Assembly (NCBI GenBank): GCA_947626095.1
Contig: CANQQV010000005.1
Coordinates: 1 to 64,000 of the forward strand
Reading direction: 5' to 3'
Length of the DNA stretch: 64,000 bases
Source: an uncultured Bacilli bacterium
GTDB taxonomy: Bacteria > Bacillota_I > Bacilli_A > RF39 > UBA660
The notes under the pieces were generated by a model, which did no database searches, had not been told where the DNA came from, and was given only the letters and a program-made list of their open reading frames with translations. Shown one piece after another: positions 6,901 to 15,140 of the stretch (positions within the stretch are counted from its first letter, which is position 1; the number at the start of each line of letters is the position of its first letter). Made by a program: the position numbers and the translations under genes.

Positions 6901-8546
6901 CAAATGATTAAATAATAAGGTTTTAATTCAGTTATAGGTATATTGCCTTCACTAGCTATACTTGTTTTATAGCTAAGTTCAGGTCCTAAATATGATGATA
7001 GAATTCTTGCTTCATCTAGATTAGTAGCAAAGAATCTAACATTTTTGTCATTACTAAAACAATAATTGCTATATTTTAAGTAATCCCATCTTTTAGCTTT
7101 TTCACTATTAGTAAAAACTACTATTTTTAATTCATCATAGCAGTAAAATGTCATAAATTGTAACAATATGTTGTCCATTAAACCATAGCTTTTTCTTTCA
7201 ATTCCCATTATGGCTGTTAAAAAGTTTTCATAAAATGAATATTCCAATGGGCAATTGTTGATGTATTTATATTGATCTATCATTTGTTCAGCCATTTCTT
7301 TTAAGCTATCGTTTTCGATAGTAAATCCTTCTTCAGGCCAATCAACATTTATTTTTAAAGGTACATCCCCTATTCCAACTCTTGCTGTTAAAAAATCTGA
7401 TTGTTCTACTCTTTTGCACCAAAAGTTATTTTTTTTAGAACTTATTATTTTAATACATCCCTCTGAATCGATTAAGTTATCATCTAAAATTGTCTTTTGC
7501 ATAACAAGTTCTTTTTTTAGTTCTGCTTCTTTTTCTTCTAAATATTTATTATATAGTTTTACAACTCTTTTTCTTTCTTCTTTAGCTAAATGCTCGTTAA
7601 AAGTTTTTGTTAAATTTGGCCATATTAAACTTGAAGCTAGCATTAAGACACCAGTTACTATTTGAGGCCAACTTTTAGCAAATGTTGTTGCACCACTAGA
7701 TATCTGAATTAAGGTATTTAACATGGTTGTACCTGATGTAGCAGCCATTGTTAGCATAGGTCCTGCAGTTAATAAAAGAGGCATTTTTTCGACTTCTTTT
7801 TCAGCTGGTGGTGGATCTATTTTAAGTTCTTTTTCCTCGATTAATCTTCTAATACGCGGTGATTTTGAAAAATAATCTTTCTTGGCATATATATCTATTT
7901 CTTTAACATCTTTGTTTTCATATTTATCTGTTTTGACTTGAAAATTAGCTAATCCAGCCGATGCTAAATTTATAATTATTGAATTAAAAGGATTATTGAC
8001 AATTATTGTGTTTTTTAAAAACATTATTTTTAGGCCGAATATATTTAGTACATCGCCGATGTTTATTATTGTAGTCTGTTCATTTACTCTTTCACTATTT
8101 ATATATGATAAAATTGATAAATTACTATTCATTACAAGTTGTTCATTAATCATTTTTATTTCACATACGACACCTGTAATATAAGCGAATTGATAAGGCA
8201 TGTTACATTCTGGAGCATTACCAATTATTAAATCAAGGACTTGATTATACGAATAAATGGCAAAGTTAGTTTCTAAAGAGGATGTTGCTATTAATAAATA
8301 TGTTATATCTTCATTTTTCAAGAGATAAAAGTCATTTTCTTTTAAGATTCTTTCATTTACTGTTTTATTATCATAGATAAGTAGGGTATCTTCATGGCCT
8401 TTTATTACCCAATTATTGTCTACAGCTTCTATATTGACTAATTTTTCTTCACTATTTAAATCTTTGCCAAACATATAACTACCTGATATTTGATTAGGTA
8501 AAGTATATTCATTGGCTTTTTCTGGTGTGTATATTGTTACCTTCAT
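3972..8546 (-). CDS. essC: EssC-type FtsK/SpoIIIE ATPase, T7SS motor
   Basis: The membrane-bound hexameric motor that recognises and exports T7SS substrates. The start is set at ATG 8546 because GAGGGG lies about eight bases upstream; an ATG six bases earlier is almost on the binding site. Layout (numbered from the earlier ATG): FHA-like N-terminal region about 1-200; two membrane helices about 257-276 and 285-311; coiled segment 318-352; ATPase domain 1 with intact Walker A GTTGSGKS (711-718) and Walker B LIADEF (830-835); domain 2 with a degenerate P-loop GTDGSERE (1059-1066); a third domain from about 1320 with no recognisable P-loop. Total length resembles staphylococcal EssC (about 1480). 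First gene of the locus. Confidence 0.95.
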   Translation of the reverse strand: MKVTIYTPEKANEYTLPNQISGSYMFGKDLNSEEKLVNIEAVDNNWVIKGHEDTLLIYDNKTVNERILKENDFYLLKNEDITYLLIATSSLETNFAIYSYNQVLDLIIGNAPECNMPYQFAYITGVVCEIKMINEQLVMNSNLSILSYINSERVNEQTTIINIGDVLNIFGLKIMFLKNTIIVNNPFNSIIINLASAGLANFQVKTDKYENKDVKEIDIYAKKDYFSKSPRIRRLIEEKELKIDPPPAEKEVEKMPLLLTAGPMLTMAATSGTTMLNTLIQISSGATTFAKSWPQIVTGVLMLASSLIWPNLTKTFNEHLAKEERKRVVKLYNKYLEEKEAELKKELVMQKTILDDNLIDSEGCIKIISSKKNNFWCKRVEQSDFLTARVGIGDVPLKINVDWPEEGFTIENDSLKEMAEQMIDQYKYINNCPLEYSFYENFLTAIMGIERKSYGLMDNILLQFMTFYCYDELKIVVFTNSEKAKRWDYLKYSNYCFSNDKNVRFFATNLDEARILSSYLGPELSYKTSIASEGNIPITELKPYYLIICDNYPAYKKLDFFKELVELDNNVGYSTIIIENELDKLPSKCFNFINLNEGSSGILKNSFEKAEIINFHDEINYNINMMGIIRNLSNIPVEIEGAAAKLPDAIEFLEMEQVGKVEQLNVLNRWNSNDSTKSLKAEVGVDEEGNLMYLDLHEKFHGPHGLIAGTTGSGKSEFIITYILSMSMNYSPEDVAFILIDYKGGGLAFAFENKLTGVKLPHLAGTITNLDKSEMNRTLVSIDSEVKRRQAKFNEARDQLGESTIDIYKYQNFYHEGKLKEPIPHLFLIADEFAELKSQQPDFMDNLISVARIGRSLGVHLILATQKPTGVVNEQIWSNTKFRVCLKVADASDSNEMIKKPDAALLKQSGRFYLQVGMDEIFELGQSGWAGAKYYPSDTIQKQIDRSINFIDNNGQVIKTIKEQGGDTKKEAQGEQLAAVMQEIIKVAGQTNKYAKRLWLDNVPQVILVDQVEQKYNITHTPYNVTAVIGEYDAPELQEQGIVLYDFLENGNTVIYGTDGSEREQLLNAIIYSACKHHTASEINFYTVDYGSESLRMFAALPHFGGMVFDGETEKYTNLIKMINEETAKRKKLFVDFGGDYVNYIKNSGNKLPLKVIIFNNYDTAKESIESIYEEMPELLRDSARYGIIYILTANGLGSTPSKVTQNITNTYALRLKDSYEYGDTLNGKTKQTPQDTPGRGMLNNDGIHEFQTAFIVEDVGELNSYIIEFINQIKATKPPYAQRIPTLPDHVRIDDIREKLTTIESVPIGIIKENLDVLTIDYHANVGNIVSSNKIANTINYVKSLISVFKELKIGTILIDGVKALETEKANTSNYFNDNFEEVIKKLDEYVEQRISTNNETPVAIMIYGLDKFVKKLDNNKSLEEFFDKCKKHEKIPIIIVEEAGKIKEYQFDSWYKSIFNVTNGLWIGSGASDQSLFKISSYNKEYSLEYNNDIGFYIEDGFAKIVKLIDFVSEDGSDINEE

Positions 8547-8573
8547 AGACATACCCCTCTATTATCTCTTATA

Positions 8574-8602
8574 ATAATATCACATATTGCCTACATATTC
8601 AA
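8574..8602 (-). promoter_or_regulatory. Promoter of the essC operon
   Basis: Minus-strand -35 TTGAAT (8597-8602), 17-bp spacer, TG-extended -10 TATTAT (8574-8579), about 25 bp before the essC start. Confidence 0.65.
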
Positions 8603-8624
8603 AACAATATTTATGAAAAAAAAG

Positions 8625-8652
8625 GCAAAAAAAATACTCATTTCTGAGTATT
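8625..8652 (-). terminator. Terminator of the rpsF-ssb-rpsR operon
   Basis: 8-bp stem AATACTCA/TGAGTATT with a four-base loop (8633-8652), followed on the minus strand by a run of eight T. Confidence 0.85.
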
Positions 8653-8658
8653 AATTTA

Positions 8659-8874
8659 TTATTTTACGAATGGAATTAATGCCATATATCTTGCCCATTT
8701 AATTTGTTGAGCTATATGTCTTTGATGTTTAGCACATGCTCCAGTCATACGACGAGGCATGATTTTTCCTTTTTCATTAATATATTTAGAAATAATCATT
8801 ACATCTTTATAGTCAACGCTTTTTCCAGCACACATTTGGCAAATTCTTTTCTTTTTACGATAAAATTCAGCCAT
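8659..8874 (-). CDS. rpsR: 30S ribosomal protein bS18
   Basis: A 71-residue protein with the bS18 core PRRMTGACAKHQRHIAQQIKWARYMALIPF. It binds the platform of the small subunit together with bS6. Cysteines in the CQMC and GAC positions suggest the zinc-binding type of the protein. AGGAGG precedes the ATG. Third gene of the rpsF-ssb-rpsR operon conserved near the origin of Bacilli, 15 nt after ssb. Confidence 0.97.
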   Translation of the reverse strand: MAEFYRKKKRICQMCAGKSVDYKDVMIISKYINEKGKIMPRRMTGACAKHQRHIAQQIKWARYMALIPFVK

Positions 8875-8889
8875 TTTAAATCCTCCTTT

Positions 8890-9339
8890 TTAGAATGGTA
8901 GGTCGTCATCACTTAAAGCTACTTCACTACCGAAATCTTTGAATGGATCTTCGCTTATATCTGTTGTAGCTATATCGTTTTCAGGACCTACATAATTATT
9001 ACTAGAATCGCCAACATCTGTATTTCTTCCACCTAGGAAAGTAACATTGTCAGCAATAATCTCTGTTACATATCTTTTCGTTCCATCTTGAGCGTCATAA
9101 TTTCTAGTTTGGATTCTTCCTTCAACAGCTACTTGTGTACCTTTCTTACAATATTTAGCAACATTTTCAGCTTGCTTACGCCAAGTAACACAATTTAAGA
9201 AATCTGTATCTCTTTCACCACTTTGATTGGTGTAGTTACGTGATACAGCTACAGTAAATGTTGTGGAATTAACACCACTAGCAGTTGTACGCATTTCTGG
9301 GTCTCTAGTTAATCTACCGATAATAATCGCTTTATTCAT
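8890..9339 (-). CDS. ssb: Single-stranded DNA-binding protein
   Basis: 149 residues: OB-fold about 1-105 (NKAIIIGRLTRDPEMR; FTVAVSR; EIIADNVTFLG), an acidic linker, and the conserved C-terminal partner-binding tip DDDLPF. It coats single-stranded DNA during replication and recruits repair and restart factors through the tip. AGGAG precedes the ATG. It lies 8 nt after rpsF, the normal arrangement in Bacilli. Confidence 0.98.
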   Translation of the reverse strand: MNKAIIIGRLTRDPEMRTTASGVNSTTFTVAVSRNYTNQSGERDTDFLNCVTWRKQAENVAKYCKKGTQVAVEGRIQTRNYDAQDGTKRYVTEIIADNVTFLGGRNTDVGDSSNNYVGPENDIATTDISEDPFKDFGSEVALSDDDLPF

Positions 9340-9347
9340 AACTTATC

Positions 9348-9638
9348 TTACTCCTCATCTAATTTAACAATTAAATGTCTTAGAACGTTTTCATCAAGTC
9401 CAGCTTTACGGCTTAATTCAGCTTCAGTTTCTTTTGTTGCTTCTATTTCCATTACGAAATAGTAACCATTAAGTTCTTTTTTGATAGGATATGCTAATTT
9501 CTTTTCACCTAATTCTTTGAATTCAGTAACATTTCCTCCACAAGAACTAACAACTTTTTTCATATTTTCAGCTGTAGCTTTAACTTGGTCGCTTTCCATT
9601 GTTGCTTTAACAATGAACATCATTTCATATTTGTTCAT
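9348..9638 (-). CDS. rpsF: 30S ribosomal protein bS6
   Basis: A 96-residue protein starting MNKYEMMFIVK, with the bS6 fold and the KKLAYPIKKELNGYYF segment; partner of bS18. The start is the ATG at 9638 behind AAGGAGGTG; the in-frame extension upstream overlaps the leader and has no binding site. First gene of the rpsF-ssb-rpsR operon, preceded by a strong promoter and a folded leader. Confidence 0.97.
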   Translation of the reverse strand: MNKYEMMFIVKATMESDQVKATAENMKKVVSSCGGNVTEFKELGEKKLAYPIKKELNGYYFVMEIEATKETEAELSRKAGLDENVLRHLIVKLDEE

Positions 9639-9639
9639 A

Positions 9640-9708
9640 TTGCACCTCCTTATGGTCTTTTCGGCTTTATATCCAGTATAAAGCAAGGAGTAATTTTCTT
9701 ACTCGCTC
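9640..9708 (-). promoter_or_regulatory. Candidate S6:S18 autoregulatory leader of rpsF
   Basis: In the mRNA, CUCCUU (from 9690) can pair with AAGGAG (9646-9651) of the Shine-Dalgarno, enclosing a second 8-bp hairpin (GCUUUAUA/UAUAAAGC) whose 3' side runs into CCGAAAAG. A sequestered ribosome site with a CCG next to an inner helix is the layout of the known S6:S18 binding leader. Seen by eye; no covariance test was done. Confidence 0.6.
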
Positions 9709-9710
9709 AT

Positions 9711-9739
9711 ATTATAGCATGGGCTTTTGGTATTGTAAA
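9711..9739 (-). promoter_or_regulatory. rpsF operon promoter
   Basis: Minus-strand -35 TTTACA (9734-9739), 17-bp spacer, consensus -10 TATAAT (9711-9716) with TGC in front (extended -10). Confidence 0.8.
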
Positions 9740-9742
9740 GTT

Positions 9743-10549
9743 TTATTTTGCTTTCTTTTTATGGGCTTTTTTCGTTGTTTTTGTTACTGGTTGGGGTTTA
9801 TCTAACTCTGCTAGTAGCGCTAATTCATTATTACGTTTTCTAATTAGTTGATATAGTAATATTGCTATTATGACACCAGTTACTTCAATAGTTATAAATG
9901 GTGGGAAGCTTTCAATAAATGGATATAATGCTCTTATATTAGCAGGTATTTCACTGGAGTAAATATAGTTCATATTAAAGATATAGTTAAATGGCATCAT
10001 AAGAAGAACTAAACAGTTGGTAAAGATGAAAGCTTTAATTATATCTTTAATTCCTATTTTGTAATTTAAAGCAAAGTAGGAAAAGAAACTAGCACAAATA
10101 AATATATGATGAGAAATAAAATATTTCCAGAAATTAAAGTCATCAAAAGTTGATGGTAAATCAGGCCATAAGATGGCAGGAATAGGACCAATAAATGATA
10201 AGAATAAGGTGTATTTTAAAATCCATTCTTTGTTAAACAAAATACCATACATAAACATGTAACCAGAAATAAAGCACAATTGAAATGGTAAATGAATTTT
10301 ATAATCAAAATAGCCAAAGACATGAGGAGCTATATTATAAATAATCATGTTGATTAACATTAGGATAGCTGAGGATTTTAAAATGATTTTTTTAGTTTTG
10401 TCATTCATAGCTGATATTCGGTTACGATTTAAATAAATTATTATTAATACTATAACAACTAAAATTATACATAAACAATGAATAAAGCCAAATTCTTTAA
10501 AAGGAATAAAAGGATTGTCATTTCTAAAAAATTCTCTAATATACTTCAT
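9743..10549 (-). CDS. YwaF-family integral membrane protein (TIGR02206-like)
   Basis: A 268-residue protein with about seven hydrophobic helices and the family signature around IHLPFQLCFISGYMF, then a basic C-terminal tail (KKAHKKKAK). The family is widespread in Firmicutes and has no firm function; a TMEM164/acyltransferase-like relationship has been proposed. The ATG at 10549 is 5 nt after the ychF stop, so they are probably cotranscribed. The rpsF promoter begins 4 bp beyond its stop. Family assignment rests on the motif and topology. Confidence 0.75.
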   Translation of the reverse strand: MKYIREFFRNDNPFIPFKEFGFIHCLCIILVVIVLIIIYLNRNRISAMNDKTKKIILKSSAILMLINMIIYNIAPHVFGYFDYKIHLPFQLCFISGYMFMYGILFNKEWILKYTLFLSFIGPIPAILWPDLPSTFDDFNFWKYFISHHIFICASFFSYFALNYKIGIKDIIKAFIFTNCLVLLMMPFNYIFNMNYIYSSEIPANIRALYPFIESFPPFITIEVTGVIIAILLYQLIRKRNNELALLAELDKPQPVTKTTKKAHKKKAK

Positions 10550-10554
10550 ATATT

Positions 10555-11664
10555 TTATTTACTAACATTAAATCTAAAGTAACATATATCACCATCCTGC
10601 ATAACGTAGTCTTTTCCTTCTAATCTTAGTTTACCAGCTTCTTGAACAGCTTTTTCAGAACCTAATCTGGCTAAGTCGTCATATGACATTACTTCAGCTT
10701 TAATAAATCCTTTTTGGAAGTCGGTATGAATTATACCAGCACATTCAGGAGCTTTCATTCCTGTCTTAAATGTCCAAGCACGACATTCATCTTGACCTGA
10801 CGTGAAGAAAGTTTTTAAACCTAATAGTTCATATGTAGCTTTGATTAATAAATCTAAACCGGAAGCATTTAAACCTAAATCTTCCATAAAGGCTACTCTT
10901 TCTTCTTCAGTATAATCAGTTAATTCACTTTCTAACTTAGCACACATAATAATTACTTTTGAGCCTTCTTTATCGGCATAATCAGTTACTTGTTTAGTGA
11001 AATTATTACCACCTGCAATAGCATCTTCTTCATTAACATTGGCAGCATAGATAATCTTTTTTAAAGTAATAAAGTTAAAACCAGATAAACATGTTAATTC
11101 ATCATCAGTATATTCAATATTTCTTAAAGCAGTTCCACTTTCTAGAGCTTCTTTAGATTTTCTTAAAGCATTTAATTCAAGTAGCGATTGTTTATCTTTT
11201 GTGGTTTCAGCTTTCTTTTCAATTTTACTAATACGACTTTCAACTATTTCTAAATCAGCTAAAATCAACTCAGTGTTGATTATCTCAATATCTCTAATTG
11301 GATCAATTGTTCCTTCAACGTGAGTTATTTCGCCATCTTCAAAACATCTTACTACTTCAACTATGGCATCTACTTCTCTAATGTGAGATAAGAATTTGTT
11401 ACCTAGTCCTTCACCAGTTGATGCACCTTTTACTAAGCCTGCAATATCAGTAAATTCAAAAGTTGTTGGAACTAGTTTCTTAGGTTGATACATTTCGTTT
11501 AATTTATCTAATCTTGCATCAGGAACAGTTACAACACCAACATTTGGTTCAATTGTAGCAAATGGGTAATTAGCTGCTAGAGCATCTTGTTTTTTTGTTA
11601 TTGCATTAAATAATGTAGATTTACCAACGTTTGGTAATCCAACTATGCCAGCTTTTAATGACAT
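10555..11664 (-). CDS. ychF: Obg-family ribosome-binding ATPase YchF
   Basis: 369 residues. P-loop GLPNVGKST near residue 10, switch region NYPFATIEPNVG, G3 DIAGLVKGAS, and NVNEED where GTPases have NKxD, the feature that makes YchF prefer ATP. A C-terminal TGS domain ends FRFNVSK. The ATG at 11664 follows AGGTG with good spacing; the GTG nine bases upstream is part of that site. In Bacillus (yyaF) it also lies beside rpsF-ssb-rpsR. Confidence 0.97.
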   Translation of the reverse strand: MSLKAGIVGLPNVGKSTLFNAITKKQDALAANYPFATIEPNVGVVTVPDARLDKLNEMYQPKKLVPTTFEFTDIAGLVKGASTGEGLGNKFLSHIREVDAIVEVVRCFEDGEITHVEGTIDPIRDIEIINTELILADLEIVESRISKIEKKAETTKDKQSLLELNALRKSKEALESGTALRNIEYTDDELTCLSGFNFITLKKIIYAANVNEEDAIAGGNNFTKQVTDYADKEGSKVIIMCAKLESELTDYTEEERVAFMEDLGLNASGLDLLIKATYELLGLKTFFTSGQDECRAWTFKTGMKAPECAGIIHTDFQKGFIKAEVMSYDDLARLGSEKAVQEAGKLRLEGKDYVMQDGDICYFRFNVSK

Positions 11665-11698
11665 AATTAACACCTCAATTCATTAGTTATTATATAAA

Positions 11699-11724
11699 AA
11701 AACAATTGATAGTTCAATTGTTTT
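11699..11724 (-). terminator. Terminator of the AbgT transporter gene
   Basis: 11-bp stem AAAACAATTGA/TCAATTGTTTT, loop of four, then a T-run on the minus strand. It overlaps the stop codon of the transporter gene. Confidence 0.85.
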
Positions 11725-13255
11725 ATGTTGTTATAGCTCCACCGATGCCGATTGGAATACCTATTAGGTACCAACCAATTACTAAAGCTAGTAGTAAAGC
11801 ACCAACAACGATACCATATACCCATTGATATCTTAAAGTTCTAAATAAACTGATCGGATTATCTTGTTGATTGTATTTTTCTAGGTAAGCAATGTATATT
11901 GTAAAATAAGCTAGTAATGGAGTTAAACCAATAGTCATACATTCACCGAAACGCATTATTACTTGGGCAAATTCAGGACTTAAACTATTATTCATAAAGG
12001 CTGGAATAGCAGTAGTGGAAATAATCGCCCACTTACTAGTTGAGCCGGTTAGGAATAAAGTTGATAAGGCACTAACAAGGAATAAAGCAATGATAAGGGA
12101 TATTCCTGATAGTGATGAATTACCAATAAAATTAGATAAGGTAACAGCAATAACTGTACCAATATTACTCTTTTTAAAAATATTAATTAGGATTGAACCA
12201 AGTAATATTAAGATTAAGGTACGACCAGTTCCATCTAAAGAATGGGTTAAATCTTCACAGAAGTCATTATTGTTTTTAATAGTTTTAGCACCAATTCCAT
12301 AAGCTAAACCTAAGATGATAAAGAAAATAGTGACAATGAAGACGAAACCATTACTAAAGAAGGAATCGTAACTAAATAATTTATCAATATAGAATTTTTG
12401 ACTATAATCTAATAAATTACCAGAAAATGGTAAACCAGGAATTATATTATAAATAAAGATTAATAAATATATAGCTCCAGCAGTTATTGAGAATATTAAA
12501 CCACGGTATTCTCTTTTGCCTAAACGAAGTTCTTTTTTCTCATCTTTAAATTCATATTTTTCAACATTATTAACACTTATTTTTTCAGTAATAATGGTTA
12601 TAACTATAGAAACTAAGATTACTGCTACGGTCATAATAAAGATAAAACACATAGTAGATAAAGTATAGTTCATATCAATGTTTGTAGCATTAACAATAGT
12701 ATATCTAAGCATTTCGCTATCAATAGATGTTAGAAGAATACTAATACCACTACCAGCAGTTAAGGCAGCATAAACAGCGACTATTCCGAGTAATGGGTTA
12801 CGCCTTCCATAACTAAACATTAAAGCAGCAATAGGAATCATAATTACGTATCCTAAATCACCAACTATACTAGATATGATACTTAATAAAACTAACCAAA
12901 AGGTTATGGTATATCTTTTACAATACTTAGTAAGAATAGTAAATGTTGTTTTAATAAACCCACTTTTTTCCATAATACCGATACCAATAAGAACGATTAT
13001 TAACATACTTAATGGTGTAAAGGCGGTAAAGTTAGAAACAGTAGAAGTAAAGATGTATTTAATTCCACTTAAACTAAATAACGATTCAACACTTTCTGAT
13101 GTAACAGTATATTCACTAGTAACAGGGTCTATTTTATTATATGTTGCTTCAAAACCAATGAGGTTTAAGAAACCACTTAAGACAATTGTTAAGAGAATTA
13201 GGATAAGAAAAGTCATTACGGGGTTTAAAGTTATTTTTTCTTTAAATTTATTCAT
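11723..13255 (-). CDS. AbgT-family transporter
   Basis: A 510-residue polytopic membrane protein. It matches AbgT transporters in length, in the long periplasmic-side loop after helix 1 (GFEATYNKIDP), and in the segments LTGSTSKWAIISTTAIPAFM and RFGECMTIGLTPLLAYF. Family members move p-aminobenzoyl-glutamate inward or export sulfonamides by proton coupling; the substrate here is unknown. AGGAGG precedes the ATG, and the gene overlaps the DUF951 stop by 8 bases. Confidence 0.88.
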   Translation of the reverse strand: MNKFKEKITLNPVMTFLILILLTIVLSGFLNLIGFEATYNKIDPVTSEYTVTSESVESLFSLSGIKYIFTSTVSNFTAFTPLSMLIIVLIGIGIMEKSGFIKTTFTILTKYCKRYTITFWLVLLSIISSIVGDLGYVIMIPIAALMFSYGRRNPLLGIVAVYAALTAGSGISILLTSIDSEMLRYTIVNATNIDMNYTLSTMCFIFIMTVAVILVSIVITIITEKISVNNVEKYEFKDEKKELRLGKREYRGLIFSITAGAIYLLIFIYNIIPGLPFSGNLLDYSQKFYIDKLFSYDSFFSNGFVFIVTIFFIILGLAYGIGAKTIKNNNDFCEDLTHSLDGTGRTLILILLGSILINIFKKSNIGTVIAVTLSNFIGNSSLSGISLIIALFLVSALSTLFLTGSTSKWAIISTTAIPAFMNNSLSPEFAQVIMRFGECMTIGLTPLLAYFTIYIAYLEKYNQQDNPISLFRTLRYQWVYGIVVGALLLALVIGWYLIGIPIGIGGAITT

Positions 13256-13442
13256 CTTGTCCTCCTAATACTTTTTTTAATTTCTTCTCGAATTCAAGAC
13301 GATCCATCATTATTTCACGGTTACAATTAACACATTTAATTTTGATATCAACGCCCATACGAGTTATTTGCCATTTATTAGTACCACAAGCGTGGTTTTT
13401 TTTCATTTCAACAAGATCATTTAATTTATAGTTATTTTTCAT
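13248..13442 (-). CDS. DUF951 protein (YyzM-like)
   Basis: 64 residues starting MKNNYKLNDL at ATG 13442, behind GGAGG. Contains the DUF951 signature: HACGTNKW.I.R.GVDIKIKC..C.R.IMMDR..FEKKLK, with a possible zinc site formed by Cys-x2-Cys and an upstream Cys. Function unknown. In Bacillus the homologue also sits between the soj/spo0J region and ychF, so this is conserved origin synteny. Confidence 0.9.
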   Translation of the reverse strand: MKNNYKLNDLVEMKKNHACGTNKWQITRMGVDIKIKCVNCNREIMMDRLEFEKKLKKVLGGQDE

Positions 13443-14250
13443 AATGTACCTCCAATTGAGGATATGGAATACTAATATTATGTTTACCAAATTCAATTAA
13501 GACGATTTTATTAGCGTCCCTTTTAGCTTGCCATTGTTGATCTCTTTTACAAGAAAAACTAATTAAGTATTTAACGCATGATTCAGCTAAATCATTAACA
13601 CCTAAATATTTAACAGAATCCTTGTTAACATTTTCGATATTTTTAAACTTAGGTAAAATATCCTTGTTTATTATTTTTTCAATTGTTTCAACTGGTTGTT
13701 CATATGGCAAGCAAATATTATACAATACATTTTGCTCTTTTTGGGATAAATTGTTAATTTCCATTATATTACGATTGGCAATAACCATTATTTCACCATT
13801 GGCATTTTTTAATTTAGTAGTTTTTAAACCAAATTCTAATACTTCACCAGTAAAATTATTATAAGTTACGATATCGCCAACAATAAAATAATTTTCAGCA
13901 ATAATATTAATACCATTAATGATATCTTTAAAAGTATCTTGTAATGCTAAACCTAAGATGGTTCCAGCAATTCCTAGTCCAGTTATTAGGCCTTTTACAT
14001 TAACACCATAGATACTTAATATTGTTAAAGCGGCAATTATAACAATTAAATATTTAATAACATTTTTAAATAAGTTAGTAATAGTTTTGCGTTTTTTCTT
14101 TTCATAATCTACTTTACCATAGTTAATAACTTCTTCAAAAAGAATAACTAGAGTTTTATAGATAAAGTATGAAATAGAAAGCGTTATGACAACACCATAT
14201 ACTTCTTTTTTAGTTATTATATTTAATATTGCCTTAAGAAACTCGATCAT
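13432..14250 (-). CDS. Small-conductance mechanosensitive channel, MscS family
   Basis: 272 residues: three membrane helices with the pore helix GLITGLGIAGTILGLALQ about residues 87-104, the beta domain (GDIVTYNNFTGEVLEFGLKTTKL) and a cytoplasmic C-terminal domain. It relieves osmotic downshock by opening under membrane tension. The start ATG shares one base with the parB stop (TAATG), indicating translational coupling. An MscS gene next to spo0J is usual in Bacilli. Confidence 0.93.
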   Translation of the reverse strand: MIEFLKAILNIITKKEVYGVVITLSISYFIYKTLVILFEEVINYGKVDYEKKKRKTITNLFKNVIKYLIVIIAALTILSIYGVNVKGLITGLGIAGTILGLALQDTFKDIINGINIIAENYFIVGDIVTYNNFTGEVLEFGLKTTKLKNANGEIMVIANRNIMEINNLSQKEQNVLYNICLPYEQPVETIEKIINKDILPKFKNIENVNKDSVKYLGVNDLAESCVKYLISFSCKRDQQWQAKRDANKIVLIEFGKHNISIPYPQLEVHYEK

Positions 14251-15140
14251 TATTCACCATCCATGTTAATACCAAGGATTTCTAATATTCGATCTAAATC
14301 ACTATCAGAATCAAAAGGTATTTCTATTTTACGATTATTTATTTTGACTCTTGTGCCAATCTTTTCGCGCATTACACCTTCATACATATTGTATTTAGGA
14401 TTATAGATAGGAGTCCTTTTTATCTTATTAGTTTTAGGCATTTCAGCAGCACTTGTTAGTTTTTCGGTTTCACGTACGCTTAATCCTTCTTCGATTATTT
14501 TATTAGCTATTTCATCAATTTGTTCAGAGTCAGATAGTTTACTTAGAACACGAGCATGACCCATAGATATTTTACCTTCTTGAACATATTTTTTAGTTGT
14601 AGATGGAAGGCGTAATAAACCTAATAAATTAGTAATGTAGCTACGACTCTTACCAAATTTTTTAGCTACTTCTTCTTGAGTAAATTTATTATCTTCAATT
14701 ATCTTGTTAAAAGCTTCAGCTTCTTCAATTGGATTTAAGTCTTCACGTTGAATATTTTCTAGTAAAGCAACTTCCATCATTTCTTGATCGGTAAAATCTC
14801 TAACGATAGCAGGAATAGTTGTTTTACCAGCCATTTTAGAAGCTCTAGTTCTTCTTTCACCAGCGATTAATTCATAACCTTTGATACTTTTTTTAACGAT
14901 AATTGGTTGAATAACACCATGTTCTTTAATACTTTCAGCAAATTCTCTTAATGATTCTTCATCAAAGTCTTTACGAGGTTGATAAGGGTTACTACGTATT
15001 TCAGTTAGAGGGATTTCGATAATATCCCCTTCTTTGGTAGCATCATTAACTATTTTCTTTTCAAAGTTATCGAAATCAATTACTTCGTTTGAAAACAGTT
15101 GTTCTAGTCCTTTACCTAGGGCTTTTCTCTTACTCTCCAT
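14250..15140 (-). CDS. parB: Chromosome partitioning protein ParB (Spo0J)
   Basis: 296 residues: CTP-binding N-terminal domain with GERR (ELIAGERRTRASKMAG) and the ENIQREDLNPIEEA motif, a helix-turn-helix with KSRSYITNLLGLLRLP as in ParB rather than Noc, and a C-terminal dimerisation region. It loads on parS sites, slides as a clamp and recruits SMC. It overlaps parA by 11 bases. No parS consensus was found by eye inside this window. Confidence 0.96.
   Translation of the reverse strand: MESKRKALGKGLEQLFSNEVIDFDNFEKKIVNDATKEGDIIEIPLTEIRSNPYQPRKDFDEESLREFAESIKEHGVIQPIIVKKSIKGYELIAGERRTRASKMAGKTTIPAIVRDFTDQEMMEVALLENIQREDLNPIEEAEAFNKIIEDNKFTQEEVAKKFGKSRSYITNLLGLLRLPSTTKKYVQEGKISMGHARVLSKLSDSEQIDEIANKIIEEGLSVRETEKLTSAAEMPKTNKIKRTPIYNPKYNMYEGVMREKIGTRVKINNRKIEIPFDSDSDLDRILEILGINMDGE

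Noticed and set aside
8704-9851. Plus-strand frames opposite rpsR, rpsF and the YwaF-like gene
   Set aside because: Antisense to conserved ribosomal genes, without binding sites or homology.
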